A stretch of 34,882 nt of DNA from NCBI GenBank assembly GCA_017853515.1, contig JAFMJK010000003.1, positions 1 through 34,882 of the forward strand, given 5' to 3'. Below are positions 32,748-34,882 of this stretch, piece by piece (within the stretch, counting starts at the first letter, position 1; every line of letters begins with the position of its first letter). The stretch comes from Chthoniobacterales bacterium (lineage in GTDB: Bacteria > Verrucomicrobiota > Verrucomicrobiia > Chthoniobacterales > JACTMZ01). Below the pieces are notes generated by a model. The model had not been told where the DNA came from. It searched no databases and saw only the letters and a program-made list of their open reading frames with translations. The position numbers were made by a program, and so were the translations under genes.

Positions 32748-34882
32748 ATGAAGCCGACCGTATCCCCCGAAGAATTGGCCGCCTTTCTCGAGGCCCGGCA
32801 CGGCGATCCTTTCCAGACGCTCGGGATGCGTCGGGCGGGCAATTTCATCGCGGTGCGCACGTTCCGCCCGGATTGCGCCGCGGTGAGCGTGGTCGATGCC
32901 GGAGACCGCACGAAGGTTTTTGCCGCTGCAAAAATTCATCCCGACGGATTTTTCGAGGCGGTGCTGCCCAAGGGCGAAAAGGAGTTTCCGTATCTGCTGC
33001 GCTTGAAGAGCCACGCGGGCGAAGAGTGGGAAGAGCGCGATCCGTATTCCTTCGGGCGGGTTCTCGGCGAAACCGACGTGCACCTTTACGCCGAGGGCAA
33101 CCACTGGGACATTTACCGCAAGCTTGGCGCGCATCTTTGCACGGTCGAAGGCGTGGCCGGAGTGAGTTTCAGCGTCTGGGCCCCGAACGCGCAGCGCGTC
33201 AGCGTGGCCGGTGATTTCAACAATTGGGACGGCCGCGTGCACGTCATGCGCAAGCTCCTCGGCAGCGGCATCTGGGAAATTTTCATCCCCGGAGTCAGGG
33301 AGGGAGCGCACTACAAGTTCGAGATCAAAGGACAACACGGCAACGTTTTTCTCAAGAGTGATCCGTTCGCCTTCTACGGTCAGCACGGACTGCAAACCGC
33401 ATCGATCGTCTACGATCTCGACCGCTTCAAGTGGTCCGACCAGGGTTGGATGGACTATCGCGCCAAACAGGAGTGGCACCGCAAGCCGCTCAGCATCTAC
33501 GAAGTCCATCTCGGTTCATGGCAACGCATGGCCGACGATCACAACCGGCCGCTCAGTTACGTCGAACTCTCCCAGCGCCTTATCCCTTACTGCCTCGAGA
33601 TGGGATTCACCCACATCGAACTCATGCCCGTGGCCGAGCATCCGTTCGACGGTTCATGGGGCTACCAGGTTGCCGGCTACTACGCGCCGACCAGTCGCTT
33701 CGGTAATCCCGACGAGTTCCGCCATTTCGTCGACAACTGCCACAAAGCCGGCATCGGCGTGATCCTCGACTGGGTGCCGGCGCACTTTCCGAAGGATGCG
33801 CACGGGTTGGCGGAATTCGACGGCACTCATCTCTACGAGCACTCCGACCCGCGCCAAGGCGAACACCGCGACTGGGGCACTTACATTTTCAACTATGGAC
33901 GCAACGAGGTTCGGAATTTCCTCATTGCCAACGCGCTCTTCTGGTTCGAGCAATACCACATCGACGGGATGCGGGTGGACGCCGTGGCTTCCATGCTTTA
34001 CCTGGATTACTCGCGCGAGGGAGGACAATGGGTTCCGAATTGCTACGGTGGACGGGAAAATCTCGAGGCGATTTACTTTCTCAAGCGTTTCAACGAGGTG
34101 AGCTACGAGCGCTTCCCGGGGATCATCACCATCGCGGAGGAATCAACGGCTTGGCCCGGTGTCTCGCGTCCCACCTATCTCGGAGGACTCGGGTTCGGTT
34201 TCAAATGGAACATGGGGTGGATGCACGACTTCCTCCACTACATGAGCCTCGACCCGATCTATCGGCGTTACCATCAGGGCAGTATCACTTTCTCACTGCT
34301 TTACGCGTTCCACGAGCATTTCGTTCTTGTGCTCAGTCACGACGAAGTTGTTCACGGCAAGGGCGCGCTGCTCGGAAAGATGCCCGGCGACATGTGGCAG
34401 AAGTTCGCCAACCTCCGCATGCTCTACGGCCTCATGTGGGCGCACCCCGGGAAAAAACTTCTGTTCCAGGGCGGCGAGTTCGGCCAGTGGGAAGAGTGGC
34501 GCTACAACCAGAGCCTCGACTGGCACCTCACGCAATTCCCGCTGCACGCCGGCCTTTCCCGTTTGGTGCAGCACCTCAACCACATCTACAAAAATTATCC
34601 GGCTTTCTACGAACTGGATGACACCCACGACGGCTTCGAGTGGATCGACTTCCACGATTCGGACAACAGTGTGGTGGCCTTCATGCGCAAGTCGCGCGAC
34701 GGGCAGACCGTCGTTTTTGTCATGAACGGAACCCCGGTCGTGCGCGGCGGTTACCGTCTGGGCGTGCCGAAACCGGGCCATTACAAAGAGATTCTCAATA
34801 CGGACGCCGAAGTTTATGGGGGAAGCAATGTGGGCAACATGGGCGGCGTGGGATCAGAGGCGATACCCTGGCAGGGACGCGA
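32748..34882 (+). CDS. glgB: 1,4-alpha-glucan branching enzyme, 3' end cut by window
   Basis: 711 codons visible, then the window ends in frame; E. coli GlgB has 728 residues, so only a short piece is missing. It makes alpha-1,6 branches in glycogen. The N-terminus has a first CBM48-like module (HGDPFQTLG) and a second ([20 protein letters not shown]). The GH13 catalytic residues are Asp411 ([10 protein letters not shown], nucleophile), Glu464 ([10 protein letters not shown], acid/base) and the His-Asp pair of [10 protein letters not shown]. Each lies six residues later than in E. coli (D405, E458), which supports the ATG at 32748 as start. No other glycogen gene lies in the window. Confidence 0.96.
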   Translation, partial: MKPTVSPEELAAFLEARHGDPFQTLGMRRAGNFIAVRTFRPDCAAVSVVDAGDRTKVFAAAKIHPDGFFEAVLPKGEKEFPYLLRLKSHAGEEWEERDPYSFGRVLGETDVHLYAEGNHWDIYRKLGAHLCTVEGVAGVSFSVWAPNAQRVSVAGDFNNWDGRVHVMRKLLGSGIWEIFIPGVREGAHYKFEIKGQHGNVFLKSDPFAFYGQHGLQTASIVYDLDRFKWSDQGWMDYRAKQEWHRKPLSIYEVHLGSWQRMADDHNRPLSYVELSQRLIPYCLEMGFTHIELMPVAEHPFDGSWGYQVAGYYAPTSRFGNPDEFRHFVDNCHKAGIGVILDWVPAHFPKDAHGLAEFDGTHLYEHSDPRQGEHRDWGTYIFNYGRNEVRNFLIANALFWFEQYHIDGMRVDAVASMLYLDYSREGGQWVPNCYGGRENLEAIYFLKRFNEVSYERFPGIITIAEESTAWPGVSRPTYLGGLGFGFKWNMGWMHDFLHYMSLDPIYRRYHQGSITFSLLYAFHEHFVLVLSHDEVVHGKGALLGKMPGDMWQKFANLRMLYGLMWAHPGKKLLFQGGEFGQWEEWRYNQSLDWHLTQFPLHAGLSRLVQHLNHIYKNYPAFYELDDTHDGFEWIDFHDSDNSVVAFMRKSRDGQTVVFVMNGTPVVRGGYRLGVPKPGHYKEILNTDAEVYGGSNVGNMGGVGSEAIPWQGR

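Noticed and set aside
1-34882. CRISPR arrays, tRNA/rRNA genes, insertion sequences
   Set aside because: No regularly spaced direct repeats, no tRNA cloverleaf or rRNA-like stretches and no transposase frames were seen in the intergenic regions. A covariance-model search would be needed to exclude small RNAs.

Overview
The window is GC-rich (above 60% by eye), densely coded chromosomal DNA from a Gram-negative bacterium: it carries lipoproteins, a TolC-type outer membrane channel, TolQ/ExbB-type energisers and type IV pilus retraction ATPases. The gene mix points to the PVC group, most likely Verrucomicrobiota. The hints are the TPR/ExbB/ExbD/ExbD/vWA operon, the CT398-like coiled-coil zinc-ribbon protein, scattered complex I genes, dispersed GC-rich palindromes and weak use of Shine-Dalgarno sequences. 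This placement is inference; no rRNA or other phylogenetic marker beyond infA is present. No prophage, insertion sequence, CRISPR array, tRNA or rRNA was seen. No gene-free stretch reaches 300 bases; the longest is 212 bases (13915-14126).

Layout. (1) 1-126: dispersed palindromic repeats. (2) 127-6393, minus strand: a complete branched-chain/hydrophobic amino-acid-type (HAAT) ABC importer, read lipoprotein, SBP2, SBP1, LivH, LivM, LivG, LivF, with start/stop overlaps among the last four genes. (3) 6474-7538, plus: rlmN. (4) 7652-13914, minus: a heavy-metal efflux cassette, read His-rich small protein, outer membrane factor, periplasmic adaptor, RND pump, small His-rich helical protein. The adaptor lacks the usual alpha-hairpin, and the pump lacks the CusA methionine triad. 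(5) 14127-15374, plus: a solitary nuoD, followed by a palindromic repeat pair. (6) 15456-19978, minus: a LuxE-like acyl-protein synthetase, a K+-independent H+-pumping pyrophosphatase, a LuxC-like acyl-CoA reductase and infA. (7) 20062-27347, plus: a large TPR protein, an SH3-like/TPR secreted protein, ExbB, two ExbDs and a membrane-anchored vWA protein, then a zinc-ribbon coiled-coil protein. (8) 27351-29234, minus: a NuoE-NuoF fusion. (9) 29359-32659, plus: a YqjD/YqjE/YqjK-like trio and two tandem PilT-family ATPases. (10) 32748 to the window end, plus: glgB, cut near its 3' end.

How the parts work together. The two most interesting assemblies are in the middle. The ExbB-ExbD-ExbD unit would turn the proton gradient into mechanical work. 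The gene that follows is not tonB or tolA but a single-pass vWA protein, and the first two genes make large exported repeat proteins, so this looks like an uncharacterised force-transducing envelope machine. In the LuxE/PPase/LuxC block, LuxE releases pyrophosphate when it adenylates a fatty acid. The adjacent membrane PPase would hydrolyse that pyrophosphate and save energy as a proton gradient, and LuxC would reduce the activated acyl group to an aldehyde. No luciferase genes accompany them here.
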